From Tetrahymena elliotti 4EA (lineage: Eukaryota; Ciliophora; Oligohymenophorea; Hymenostomatida; Tetrahymenidae), in contig JH720327.1 in NCBI GenBank assembly GCA_000231825.2, positions 781,606-845,605 of the forward strand: DNA of 64,000 bases, read 5' to 3'. Positions 51,246-63,022 of the stretch are shown one piece after another (the first letter of the stretch is position 1; each line of letters begins with the position of its first letter). The translations under genes were made by a program, and so were the position numbers. The notes under the pieces are model-generated. The model had not been told where the DNA came from, made no database searches, and was given only the letters and a program-made list of their open reading frames with translations.

Positions 51246-52447
51246 GTTTTAAATTTTATTTTAATCATTAATTTTACTATGAAATTCATATTACACTTTC
51301 AATGTTTTCTATTTTATATTCTATTATGTTAGATGATATTTATTTTCAGCTAAATATTAACAATCACCTCAACACACTAATCATTTTCTAAATCACATAA
51401 ATATTTCAAACTGTTTATTTTAATTAATAAAATCATTTTGTTTACTTATGAATAATTAATTACTTTTAAAATTAAGGGAATGAATGGATTTGGTTATATA
51501 AATTGAGAATTGTATATCAGTTTTGGACAATTCAACTTTACTATCCTTTCAGTTTTAAATTGAGAATTGTATATCAGTTTTGGACAATTCAACTTTACTA
51601 TCCTTTCAGTTTTAAATATTACTTTACTCCTTAATAATTTACTCAATAAGTAAAATTTTTTTATATTATTTAGTATTTATGATATTTATTTTCAACAAAA
51701 TAATAATTAATCACTTTTACTTAAACTCATAAATATATAAATTGGTTAGCAATGTCATCAATTATTAATTTATATTTTTTGAAGGATAATTTGAAAAGAA
51801 TTTCTTTTGAATATTTTTATGATTTTACTGTTTCTTCTTGAGTTTTAAATATTCAAGCAATCAACTAATAATCATGCTATAAAATTCATTTTATGTTTGC
51901 AAAATTTTCTATTTTCTTAAGCAAGTTGTTGGTTTGGTTTTTATTTCCAACTCGATAGCTGATAGCTGAAATAAATAGGTTTATTAAACAAAATGACAAA
52001 AAGATTTTTATTCTTCAAAATACCAAAAAGTAGCAAGATTTTTTTCAAATAATTGATATTAAATAAAAAGTCATTTTATCTTCTTTACAAACATTAATTT
52101 TATTTCTTGTTTGATGATTAAGATTAAAAGAAATTATTTTTATTCATTATTTTAAATAAATTTTTTCAAAATTATTTCTATCACAAAAGATTTTATTTGT
52201 TAAATTAATTGATTTTGCTTAAGAATTTGATTTTTGCTGTAATGGTTAGGCTTTTGCTTGGTTATTTGTGAAATAATAAAGATTTCTTGAAGAAAAAATT
52301 AGTAGTTAATTTCATGCAAAATTGAATTTATTTTGATATTAATAAAAAAATATAACCTTAAATTTTGTTTTTCAAGATTTACTGAACAAAGTTAAAGCTC
52401 ATAAAATTATTTGAGGAAGAAAGCTAAGTTATAAATATAAATAAGAT
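51246..52447. other. Intergenic with duplicated 3' end sequence
   Basis: Contains the perfect 57-bp tandem repeat at 51504-51617 and further decayed echoes of the zinc-finger gene's last codons near 51480 and 51825-51855. The rest is A/T-rich with no coding frame, and its end must hold the promoter of the coiled-coil gene. Confidence 0.5.
51504..51617. repeat. Perfect 57-bp tandem repeat, 2 copies
   Basis: Two identical units, 51504-51560 and 51561-51617, each starting tgagaattgtatatcag and ending cagttttaaat. The inner part ttttggacaattcaacttta closely resembles the coding end of the zinc-finger gene (tttggataattcaacttta at 51217), so the repeats seem to derive from that 3' end. Confidence 0.9.
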
Positions 52448-55400
52448 ATGGAAATAGAACCTTATTAGATTATCTTTGACTAGTATGAAGATAATGAAAA
52501 GAGGATTGAAAAAATGTACATCAAAAACTCTGATCCTGAGTTAAAAGATATGCATGTAGAGTTTAAATTATTTGATACAAAAAAGATTCGTTTAAACCCT
52601 TAATGCTTTGTCTTAGCTCCTAACGAAATAAAGGAGATTATTATTGAGTTAATACCATGTGAAATAACAAGTAGATTGGAACTGTAAGATTTCATGTTTG
52701 TTACTGCAAACTAAGGCGAATTTGAAAAGAGAATTTCTATTCACATTAATCCAAAATCTTTACAACGTTTTGAAACAAATACATCAAGATATCAATTAGA
52801 GCCAGATGTTCATAAAAGTAAAATTTAATAATTCAAAAAATGAAGAGATCTAGCATGATTTTAGAGTGTTTATTGCTTCTTTTAGAATAGAATTATTATT
52901 CAATGAAACAATGAAAACCATTTTCTTTTGCTTTAAATTTTTGAATTTATTTTGGAACAAAAATTTAAAATTTTGCATGCAAAAATTAAAGATATATGAC
53001 TTTTAAAATAAAATTATAATTTCTTTAATATTTTAATAGCAAGTTTAAGAAATAGCCAGTTATAAGAGAGAGCCTTGCATTAGATTTTAGAAGAAAAGGA
53101 TAGATTAATTTAAAGGCTAGAAGATAAAATATAAAGAAATGACTCATATTATTCAAAAATAGAGCATATTTTAAGAAATAATTCAAATTACAACGAGATA
53201 TAAATTCTTCTAAGTTAAATTAAGGAAAGAGACTAAAGGGAAATTGATTACAGAGAAAAATAATTTTAAAATTCTTTGAAATAAAAAGATCTCTTATTGA
53301 AGTAATAAGAAGGTGATTTGTAAAGTTTGAGAGATACCATATTTATTTTGAATCAATAGAATTCAGAGTTAAAAGAAAGACTAAGAGTTTTACAAACACA
53401 AGAAATTTAGAATTAGTTCTAAATGTCAAACAAATAAATTTAAAATATAGAAGAAGCCTTAGATAAATAAAGATTCAAGTATGAAGATAAAATTCAGAAT
53501 TATAGAAGTGAAATTGAAAGTCTTAAAGGACTTATTAATGCTGAAAAAAAGAAAAACCAATAAATTTTACTTTAAACCGAGTTATTACAGAATGACAAAG
53601 AATACATCTAGCAATAATTTTAAGAAGCAGAACAAAGGTATTACTCTGCTAAAAATGAAGCTGAAATGTTGATGGAAAAACTTCATCAAGCTAAGTTATC
53701 AAATGCAACAAATGAAAGGTAAAATAATTTTTATTCATAAACAAGTACTTGAATTCATTTATAATATATTTTTGATTGGATTGGATGAAGATTAAATCCG
53801 CAGAAAACTTTTCTTCTTCTAATAATGAATGAATGAATGATTAAACCCATAGATAAATAAAAATTGTTCGATAGATCAATAATAATGATATTCGAATTTG
53901 ATTATAAAATCTAATTTAATCTCTACTTTCTCTTTATATTATCCATTATCAAAAAACTGCCTATCAATCAATAAATCTAAAAATCTTAATTCAGAAGATC
54001 AAATTTATTAATCAATTAAATTCTTTAGAGAAAATGCATAATTTTGATAAAAATAAATTTTATTTTAAAGAAATAGAATTTAGTCATTAGAAAATGAAAT
54101 AGAATAGCTCAGATAAAACTAACTTAACATCTATTCTGAAGAGGCTAAGCTTATTTAATAATATAAAAAATAAAATGAAGAGCTGACTAAAAAGTACAAC
54201 CATCTCTCAAAGCTGTAAGTTTTATTTGAAGAAAGTTAATATTCATAATAATTTTACTTTGATAAAAATAGTTTAGAAGAGAATGAAAAATAAAAATTAG
54301 ATGAGCTCAAAAAGCAATAAGAAGCTCATGAAAAAGAATTATAAGAAAAAATTGATAGAGAAAATTAAGAAAAGGTGGAGTAAAAAGATCCTGAATAGAA
54401 TTTATAACCTGTTGTAGAAGACATTGAATCTAATAGATACAAAATGAAATATGAGGCAAAAAAATAAAAGTATAAAAACATCAAGACTGAAATGAAAAGT
54501 ATGTATGAAGAGTTAAAATAAATGACTTAAGAAAATATTGATAATAATTAGAAAATTAATTCTCTTAATTAACAAATCTAATAATATAACCATTAACTTC
54601 AGTAAGCTAATTAGTAGCTATAGATATTACAATCATCAAATAAAGATAACGTTAATAGTAGAATAGCTATGATTGAGAAAATCAAGGATCGATTTGAAGA
54701 TCAACTTAAATAATCCTAACAAAAATATTAAGAAGAATTATAGCTACAAGCTGACTAAATTCAGAATTTGAAAGCTGAAATAGAAAGAAAAATGAGGGAT
54801 TTGTAGAAACTTTAAAATAATATTCAAGAAAAAGATGAAGACATTAGCTCTCTTAAAGCATAAATTCAAGAACAAAAAGATAAATAAAAGAAATCATCTA
54901 AAAGTGTACAACCCAAAGAAGATTTAACATAAAAAGTCAAGAGTCTCAATCAAGCTTTAAGCTAAAAAGGTAATTTTAATTTTATAAATTTTGAGAAAGG
55001 AAATATTTAATTTTAAAACAGATAGCAAAATAGAAGAATTACAAAAAGAACTTAAAGACATCAAATCAGAAAAAGAAGAAGTTGAAAAAACTGCAAAAAA
55101 GAAACAACAAACTTTTGAAAAAAAAATACAAGAAATTGAAACACAAAAAAAATAATTTGAAGACTAAATCTTTAACGAGTCAGATAAATCAACAATTTTA
55201 TTTGAGTCAACTCTAAAGCAACTCAGAATTGAAAACAAAGTAATTTTTTCTATGAAAACTTAAATGAATGATTTCAAATTAAATTTTAAAGGAACTTGAA
55301 AGAAAATATTTTGAAGAAATAGAAAATTACAAGATAATTTAACAACAATTTATGGAGAAGGAAATGCTTTATAAAAATGAAATCGATGATCTGCAAAGAA

Positions 55401-57626
55401 AGGTTTAAGAGCTCAAGCTTTGTAAAAAATATTAATTCATTTTAAACATTTTTTGAATTAATAATTTATTTTTAATTTAAAAGTGAACTCTTCTGATATT
55501 GCTTATGATAATATTAGCGGATAAAAGGTTTCTAGAAATGTATAGTAATTGTAAGATGAAGTTATAGTTGCTAGAGAGTAGATTAGGGAGTTAAGTTTAC
55601 AACTGAAGGAACTTGGTGAAAGTGCCTTCTAATTAGAAAAGTAATTGAATGAGATAATTCAAAAGTATGAAGAAAGTTAGGCTCAAATTGCTAAATACAA
55701 AGGATTGGAAGATGAACTTGAATAGTTTAAGAGAAGATCATAAAGAGAATAGAAATATAAAGAATAAATTAATGAAGAACTAGAAACACTTAAATAATAT
55801 GTCTAAGAAATACAGAGATAAAAAGATAATATTTCTGTCCAAATAAAGCTCAAAGATGAAGCTATTTCAGAAGGAAAAGAATATCAATAAGATTTAATTA
55901 AATTCATGAAGGAATTAGAGCAAAAATACTAAGAACTAGAGAACTAAACAACAGGACAATCTTATGACCTAAATTCTTAAGTTTCATATTATATTTAATA
56001 AGTAGATTTACTTACATTTGAAAATAAGAGAATTCATGATAAAAACTAAACTATCAATGGCGATCTTGCTGCTTAGTTAAAAGAAAATAAAGAACTCAAA
56101 ACAAAACTCATTTAAGAAGAATCAAAATCAAAATCTCTTGAAGCATAACTCAGTTAATATGATAAAACTAAAAAGAAACAATTGTAAACTATTAAATAAC
56201 AACTTGCTGAGTCAAAGAGCTATAATGATATTCTCTTCTAAGAAAAAGAGGAATTATAAATTGTAAATTTAATTCATTTTTGTTTCAGAAAATTAAAATA
56301 TTATTTATCTTTAAAAAGAAAATTGAAGAAATGCACTAATTAGTTATTGACAGTGAATAGATTTATTAAGCTCATATTAATTTAGTTAAAAATAAATTTA
56401 ATTAAGAATACAAAGAATTTATTGAATCAGTTCACTCTAAAATTAAATTTTTCATTGCCAAGAAAGATTAAATTGATGTGAAAGCTAAAATATTGAAAAT
56501 GTTTGAAAGGTATTTAGAGGAAATACCAGCTGTAAATGAAAAGGAAGCAAAGATAAAAACAATGACAAACAAGATTTTATTACTAAAAGATTAGCTAGCA
56601 GAGAAACAGAATGAAATTGATAATTAATAAAATAGAACTTAAAATAACATAAATCAAACAGGCAATGGTAACAATGCAAATAATGCTGCTAATAAAACTG
56701 CAAAACCTAGCAATAAGTACACTTTAGAAACTATAATAGAGCATGCAAAAATTATAGTTTAAAAATAAGATATAGAAAAGTTATTCTCAGAAATATAACA
56801 ATATAAGTAATTAGTTGATTAAAAATAGGCTGAAATTGATGCATTAAATAAATCAAATCATGATAAGGATGAAAAAGTTAAATAACAAACAGCTTTTATA
56901 CAAAAAAGCAAAGAAGATTTACAAAATGAAAAATTAAGAGCTGATAAAATTTAAGAAGAAAAAGATGAAATTCAAAAATAAATTAAGAGTCTTTAGGCTT
57001 AATTGAAAGCAAAAAATAATACAATCGAATAGAAAAATGAAGAGTTAAATAAGATAGCTTTCTTGAAGCAATACAATGATTAACTAAAAGAAGATAATGC
57101 AAAGAAAGAAGAATAATTAGCTTAGAATGAAAAACAAATCAAAATCTAGAAAGAGCAAATTTCTAAATTGAATAAATAAATCCAAGAAACAGAAAGAAAA
57201 GATGATTACGTAAAAGAAATGTAAGACAAATATAACAAAATGAAAGAAGAAGCTGTTTAAGTACTCAATGATAATAAAAAGTTTTAAGAATAAATTTCTT
57301 CCTTGAAAAATGATGTAATGCGTAAAGACCTTCTTCTTTAAGATAAAGTACAATTAGAAGAAAAACACCTAAAGCTTAAACAAGCTTATGAAAAGTTGAA
57401 GGAAAATAACTCCAAAAATAAAGACAATATTAAAAAATTAACTGCTACTATAAAAGTTAAAGAATAAGTCAACTAGCAATTAAGATCGTAAGTCTTTGAT
57501 GATGAAAATATATCCCAAGAAGATTCAGAAAATAAATCCAACAATGTAATCAAATAAGAAAGCTGGAGAAAATCACCAATTAGGTTTACAAAAACTTCAT
57601 CTTAGAATTAATTAGTGTAAGATTGA
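52448..57626 (+). CDS. MSP/ASH-like domain plus long coiled coil
   Basis: Seven exons (52448-52817, 53040-53718, 54071-54969, 55022-55239, 55292-55421, 55484-56262, 56319-57626), all in phase, give 1460 residues. Residues ~8-115 look like an immunoglobulin-type MSP or ASH domain (IIFDQYEDNEKRIEKMYIKN, NPQCFVLAPNEIKEIIIEL, a late ISIHINPKS strand). The remaining ~1300 residues are almost continuous coiled coil with heptad patterns rich in Lys, Glu and Gln (KDRLIQRLEDKIQ, LKEDNAKKEEQLAQNEK), broken by a polar NINQTGNGNNANN linker near residue 1140. ASH domains are common in centrosomal and ciliary proteins, so a basal-body or axonemal scaffold is plausible by inference. The second intron (352 nt) carries an aatg simple repeat. 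A specific orthologue cannot be named. Confidence 0.8.
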
Positions 57627-58376
57627 GAGGTATCTCTGAATAAAAAAACAGTATCTCTTTAATCTTACTCAAAAAATATTGTATATCTATCTCTCTATAT
57701 AGAAGCATTTTCTATCTATGTTAACAAACTTACTTTTTTAAAATGATAGTTTAATTATTACAATTTAGATATTTAGTAAGATTCAGTATTCTTATTCTCA
57801 ATTTTAAGATATTTAAAATTAATTTTCTTCTTGGATAATATTTTTTAAATTAGTTACCATAATAATCTTCATAGAGGTATGTAAAATTCAAAAATATAAT
57901 TTTATATTTTAAACAAAACAAAAAATTTAAATTCTGAATTTTACGAATATTTTATATTTTGTTTCATTTAAGGAAAAGTAGTATTTAAAACTTAATTAGA
58001 TTACTTTCAAAAAAAGGTAAAATGATAAAGATTTTCTTCATCCTACACGTTACAATCCATAAAGATTGATTTTATGTTTAATTATAAATTTATAATTAAA
58101 AAAGTAAAAAATGTGGAAATGAAATCAATGAAATATCAAATAAACTTTGATTTAACTTAAATTGTGAAAGTAGATATTAAAAATTTTGCATGATAACTAA
58201 TTAAATCAAATCAGTAAATGTAATATAAATACAATATTTTTAAATTCAATTGATATTTAAGATCATAGTAGTTTTAATAGAAATATAAGTCTCTTCTAAA
58301 ATGTTTAGTCTATAAATAAGTTTTATAAGGTAGTAGTAAAAGTAATTGAAGTTTATTGAGATTGCTAATAGTAATT
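57627..58376. other. Convergent intergenic region
   Basis: Shared 3' region between the coiled-coil gene and the small minus-strand gene. A/T-rich; no gene or repeat seen. Confidence 0.5.
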
Positions 58377-59004
58377 TCAGTAGTGTCTTCTTTTAATTAT
58401 CTCATCTTCATCTTCAGCTACGTCATTTTAGTTCCTTTTTAATAAAATTTTACATAAGGCCTTAGAAAAAATAGTATGATAAGTCGATTTTAAAATATTT
58501 TAATGAAAATAAAACCAATTTATTTGATAAATATTTACATATTTCTATTGCCATTTAAGGTTTTAAAGTAGTTATCCATTTCTCTACTAAAGTATCCAGA
58601 GTTGTTTTCCTAGATAAATCTATCTTCATAATCTTCATCTCTGAAGTTGGTTTTGATATCTTTTTCAGATTCTTCTTCTTAAATCTTCTTCTTTTGTTCT
58701 CTTGTGTAGAGCTCTCTGTTTTCCTTGTTGACTTCTTTGAGAATGTTTTTCTGTTTCAAAAAAGAAATTAAGTCATTAAAATAATCTTTAACAATAATTT
58801 GCCATGTTTTCATTATTTATTTGTTCTAGTTGATGGTAAAATAATCCATGGTAAGATGAAGTGTGCTAAAAAAAGTGGCATTTAATAGTTTACATTTTCA
58901 TAGCTAGTGAAAAACTAAGGCTTGAAAGCAAGAGAAACTTGAAGGGTTTGAGTCTTTTAAAATCCTCTAGATGCGATAATTAAACTCTTGAGATAGGCAG
59001 ACAT
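58377..59004 (-). CDS. Small probable mitochondrial protein
   Basis: ATG at 59004, TGA at 58377-58379. Likely exons: about 58892-59004, 58539-58750 and 58377-58434, giving ~127 residues. The first ~37 residues (MSAYLKSLIIASRGFQKTQT...) contain Arg, Lys, Ser and Thr but no acid until the end, which is typical of a mitochondrial presequence. The rest is highly charged and helical (KEVNKENRELYTREQKKKIQ, then REMDNYFKTLNGN) and ends acidic. I could not fix the border of the first exon to the base: an alternative splice via an internal short exon near 58860 is possible. The charged helical mature part recalls small assembly or inhibitor subunits, but no family is recognised. Confidence 0.55.
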
Positions 59005-59070
59005 TTTAAATATTTGTTTATGTGTTTTTTGTTATTTTAATTGAATTATTTTAATATAAATTATTTTGCT

Positions 59071-59267
59071 ATGATTAATCCAGCAAGCAGACTAGTATAT
59101 AAATCGTAAGTAGAATATAAAAAATTTCCAAATTTCCTTCTCTTAGAAAACATTATTATTAAATTGCATACTATTTTGCTATTTTATGGATGTTTCCAGC
59201 TTAAAGATATATCAACAATCGATTTATAATATAGATTGATCATTTTATTTAAATAATATATTTTTGA
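59071..59267 (+). CDS. Candidate tiny two-exon gene
   Basis: Exons 59071-59105 and 59147-59267 join in phase across a 41-nt GTAAGT...TTAG intron to give 51 residues: MINPASRLVYKS, then a hydrophobic segment (IAYYFAILWMFP) and a basic part. The start lies only 66 bases from the divergent start of the small mitochondrial-type gene, suggesting a shared promoter. Size makes chance likely, but the good donor and acceptor raise it above a bare frame. Confidence 0.3.
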
Positions 59268-59457
59268 TCTGTTTTTTACCATAATTGCTCTTGATACAAT
59301 GTAAATATGACATTAATAGATAATATAATTCTGTAAATATCTGTGAAATTTAGTTTACAAATTTTTCAAAAACCAACTAGACCAATCCACTTTACAATCA
59401 AATTGACAAATATTTTTTTAAATAAACACACTTTTAATAATTGCAAACAAAGTTAGA

Positions 59458-59937
59458 ATGGTGGGCGTTGCTAAACATTTTTCGTATTTTCAAAAGGTGG
59501 ACAAAAATCCCATCAAAAACATCTTCAAATGTTAACACAAAGAAAATTAATTAATTTAAGAAGATTTTAGTGAAAATTTCTACCAATTTTCCACTGTATC
59601 TATCTTCCTATCTGGTTTAGCTTGGATATTTACAATCAATCTAATAATAATACAAAATTTTAATTACTTTTTTGGAAATAGCTGGTCTTATTTATTGCTT
59701 GAACAAATATTTAGAAAATAATTAAGCAGATTAGTATAATAATAAGATATAGAAAATATAAACATTACCTAAAATATAAAAACCATACTTAACTCACTTA
59801 TTAATAAATAAAAATATTTATTTCTTTATTATTTTTAAATTTTTTTTCGTTTTTTTAAAAGATCGATTTTTCTCTAGAACTGTATTCATTTGAAAGAACT
59901 CATGTTTACAATCTCTTTTCTTATATTAACTGGATGA
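59458..59937 (+). CDS. Candidate small membrane protein ORF
   Basis: A 159-codon frame from ATG 59458 to TGA 59935-59937. The first ~100 residues look coding (MVGVAKHFSYFQKVDKNP, a hydrophobic segment around residues 50-68, then LLEQIFRKQLSRLV). The last third is low-complexity and overlaps by about 50 bases, in antisense, the 3' end of the CFAP96-like gene, so the true end may be earlier through an unseen intron. No family recognised. Confidence 0.3.
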
Positions 59938-61368
59938 ATTGTAATACTTGGAGTAGGTCTTGTTAGAATAGTAGGGCTATTGATTCTGTTTTAAATTAAA
60001 TTTGTTATTAAAATATTTCAGAAATCTTTCAATTTGTAAACAAGTTAGAATTTATTTTACTTAAATGAATCTTTTTGCTTTTGATGGTCTTATCTAACAG
60101 GCTACTTAATCGGATCACCCATATATTTAGGATATTTACCTATGAAACCATCCAAACCCTAATTATATAACAAATGTGTATGTTAATATGTCATTATTTT
60201 AGATGTATTACCTATTTAGAAGGATTTGAAGGCTTGAAGGCAACGTCATGCTTGAAAATGTTTGGCGAGAACTCACGGTTTTTTTTCTATTTGATAAATA
60301 TTTTACAAAATAAACATTTTTTTAGAATTAAAAAATTAATTTTTACATCTGGGAAAGTGCCATCGAATCCATAAGCTTTTTTATCAGGTGAAAAATTATA
60401 TCCACCATGAGAATATGTCTTAAATTAAGGCTTATCTTTTAAAAGCGAAATATGACGATCTCTTTCTTACTATATTTATTAAATATAATTTAAATAACAA
60501 GCAAATAAAAGTTTTATTAAAATGAATACTCTTCTAAATTCTCTTTCTCTATCATAAGGTTCTACCATATGAGGATAGGGCTTTAAGAGTTACCTGACTG
60601 TCACACTTGTAGTAATATTTTTAGGTTATGTAATGACCCTTCCTTTAATTAAAAGTAGAATGATTGTTTAGTAGATTTTAACATGCAATTAATCAAATTA
60701 CCATCAGCATCCTTGACTGTTTTAGGTTTATTGTCATATTCTGGAAGATGCACAAAACTTGAAGTAACACTAGTTTAGAATTAATTTTTATTGATTTTGA
60801 ATTGCTTATTACTTTATTTATAACTATTTAAACAGAGTTTCAAATATTTTACATAGTTTTATATGAAGAAGCAGGCTTAAAAACTTAATCTTATTTACTC
60901 TATTTTTTCTTTTCAAGTTCATATTGGCGTTATATTCTATCTGGCTCAAGATAAGGATCTCCAATTGTTGTAAAACCCAGAAGCGAGAAGAATGAACTTT
61001 TGCTTTTACCTTATTGAGGTGCTTTAATTGACATATTTTTTGGCTGAGTAGGAACTTTTCCATTCTCATCTCTCTTTGCTAATTTAAAAAATTTATTTTT
61101 AAAATTTACACAACAAAAAATGGTTCTATTGCTAAAAAAATTATTTGTGAATAAATTTTCTTATTTTGCATTAAATATTTTAACGAATTTTTTTATTATT
61201 AATGTATTTATTACCTAATGTATGTTTATAAATTGTATCATCTCCAATTGCTAAGGGAGGAGGTTGACTAAAAAGGGCAAATCTCTATTTAGGACCTAAA
61301 GCATCAGATTCTTGAAGAGCCTTTTATCTTAAAGTCTCTAAAGCCTATTCTCTTTCTGTTTGAGCCAT
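59886..61368 (-). CDS. CFAP96 (C4orf47)-like ciliary protein
   Basis: Eight exons on the minus strand (61215-61368, 60853-61078, 60702-60769, 60530-60642, 60347-60469, 60212-60286, 60061-60158, 59886-59985), all in phase, give 318 residues, close to the ~310 of the vertebrate protein. The sequence follows the UPF0602/C4orf47 pattern: FALFSQPP near the start, FFSLLGFTTIGDPYLEP, FKPASSYKT, DADGRVITQPKNITT, PYPHMVEPYDREREFRRQERDRH, FKPSNPSKQGLDGFIGKYP and RPTPSI near the end. The family is restricted to ciliated organisms and its members are found in cilia or at their base; an axonemal role here is by homology. The short repeats of GDP[YF] and FKP are the family's signature. The third exon acceptor (after AACTAG) was chosen over a 29-nt intron. 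Confidence 0.8.
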
Positions 61369-61577
61369 TTATATTAAGCGTTTAGATAACCTTACTAATC
61401 CTATAAAACTTTATGGAAAAGCAATAAATAAATAAATAATAAACTATTTTTGTTTTGAATAAGTTTTTATATTATGAGCGAAAAGATAATTATAATTACT
61501 AAATTATTTGTTTACTATATAATAATCAATGAAATTTTCTTTGTCACTGATTCTAACTAAGCATAAAATCTATCAAA

Positions 61578-61724
61578 TCAAGCAAAAACATTAGATTCTT
61601 TAAAAACTCCTCCAGCTTCATTTTTACAGTTATTTAATTTCAAGAATAAACCTAATATCTATTTAAAATTGTAAAACATATTTTATCTCATCCCAAACAT
61701 AACCAAACATGCATTTTCTAACAT
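61578..61724 (-). CDS. Weak candidate micro-ORF
   Basis: A 48-residue frame from ATG 61724 to TGA 61578-61580 with a non-repetitive, Gly/Asn-containing C-terminus (LNNCKNEAGGVFKES) that looks less like noise than most of the intergenic sequence. It may be complete, or the last exon of something larger. No family recognised. Confidence 0.22.
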
Positions 61725-62530
61725 TTTATATTAAAATATTTTTTTACTTAATTTTTATCTTAAAAACAACTAGGCATTTTAATAATTGTTTTTGGTAATT
61801 TCATAGTCTTAAATATAATCTCAATAAAGTTTTATTTAATTCTATTTTAAATTTAATAACTCAATGAAAGCTCTTTTATATTTTTGAAATAAAATTTGTG
61901 CTAACTTTGATATTTATTTTAAATTAAAGTACTTCTTTCTCTTGAAAATTATTTTATTAGAGTTTTTCACTTGAGATTATTAAAATTCTATTTTTATTTA
62001 ATAGAAATTAATCATGAATTTAATATAATTAATAAAATTATCAATAAAAATTAGATATTAAAAACTTTAGTTTATTATTTAAAAGATTATTTTATTTTTT
62101 ATTTTACTATTTTATTTAACTTTGTTTAAATGTTTAATAAATAATAAAATGTAATTAATTCAGTAATAGTAATTATTTTTATTAAAAAGTATAATTATTA
62201 TGAAAAAATTTTATAACAACAATTTAATAAAAAAAGAACATAGATTACATAATGTCTAAAATATCTATAATAAAATAGAGGGGTGTTTATCATATAAAAT
62301 AAAAAAATAAGCATAGTATTTTAAGTGATTTTTTATTAAAAAATAAGATGTTCTTTTGATTTATATTTTTTTTCCTTCCTTATTTATTTCTTTAATTATG
62401 AGAGTTAAATAATAATTGTTATTCATAATTTAAATTAATATTTTAAGACCTATTTTAAGAGTTTTTAATATTATTTATATTTTTATTTAACTAATATAAA
62501 AGAATAGATTTAAATAAAAAATATATTTTA

Positions 62531-62590
62531 AAATTAAATTTCAAAATAGATTTTCTTTTTAAATTAAATTTCAAAATAGATTTTCTTTTT
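62531..62590. repeat. Perfect 30-bp tandem repeat, 2 copies
   Basis: The unit aaattaaatttcaaaataga + ttttcttttt is present twice without change, 62531-62560 and 62561-62590. Probably a recent slippage duplication in non-coding DNA. Confidence 0.9.
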
Positions 62591-63022
62591 ACATAAAATA
62601 ATATAAAATTAAACAAAATAGAATATCCATATGAAATAAAATCGAATTTTTGTGGTTTAAATGCTTTGGATTTATCAGATAAAATAGTTTTATTTAAATT
62701 TTTTGTTTGTTTTTAATATGAAGGATTTTTTAGTGAGAAGAGAATTTTTTTAAGAAGATTGAATTGTAAAATGATTATTATTAACTATTTATTTAGTAGT
62801 TAAAAGAGCAAATTAATTATAATGTTTTTACAGCCGCTAAAGTGGAAAAATTTAAAAGGATTTTTGCAATTTAAAAACAAATAAGAATTTATTAACTCAT
62901 TGAATCCAAGAATATCTCATGTAATTTACTAAATTGATATTTGTCTTTGAAGTTTATGCAAAAACTTTAAAATTATAATTATATAGTGGTATAAATAATA
63001 AATATAAATTTTTGTGCTAAAA

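Larger units (their letters stand above)
61369..63022. other. Divergent intergenic region
   Basis: Spacer between the minus-strand CFAP96-like gene and the plus-strand coiled-coil gene, expected to carry both promoters. It holds a weak minus-strand frame at 61578-61724 and the 30-bp tandem repeat at 62531-62590, listed separately, and a 42-codon plus-strand frame at 62822-62950 that I do not support. Confidence 0.45.

Noticed and set aside
62822..62950. 42-codon plus-strand frame before the last gene
   Set aside because: Short, no splice or family support; TGA is rare in this DNA, so frames of this size arise by chance.
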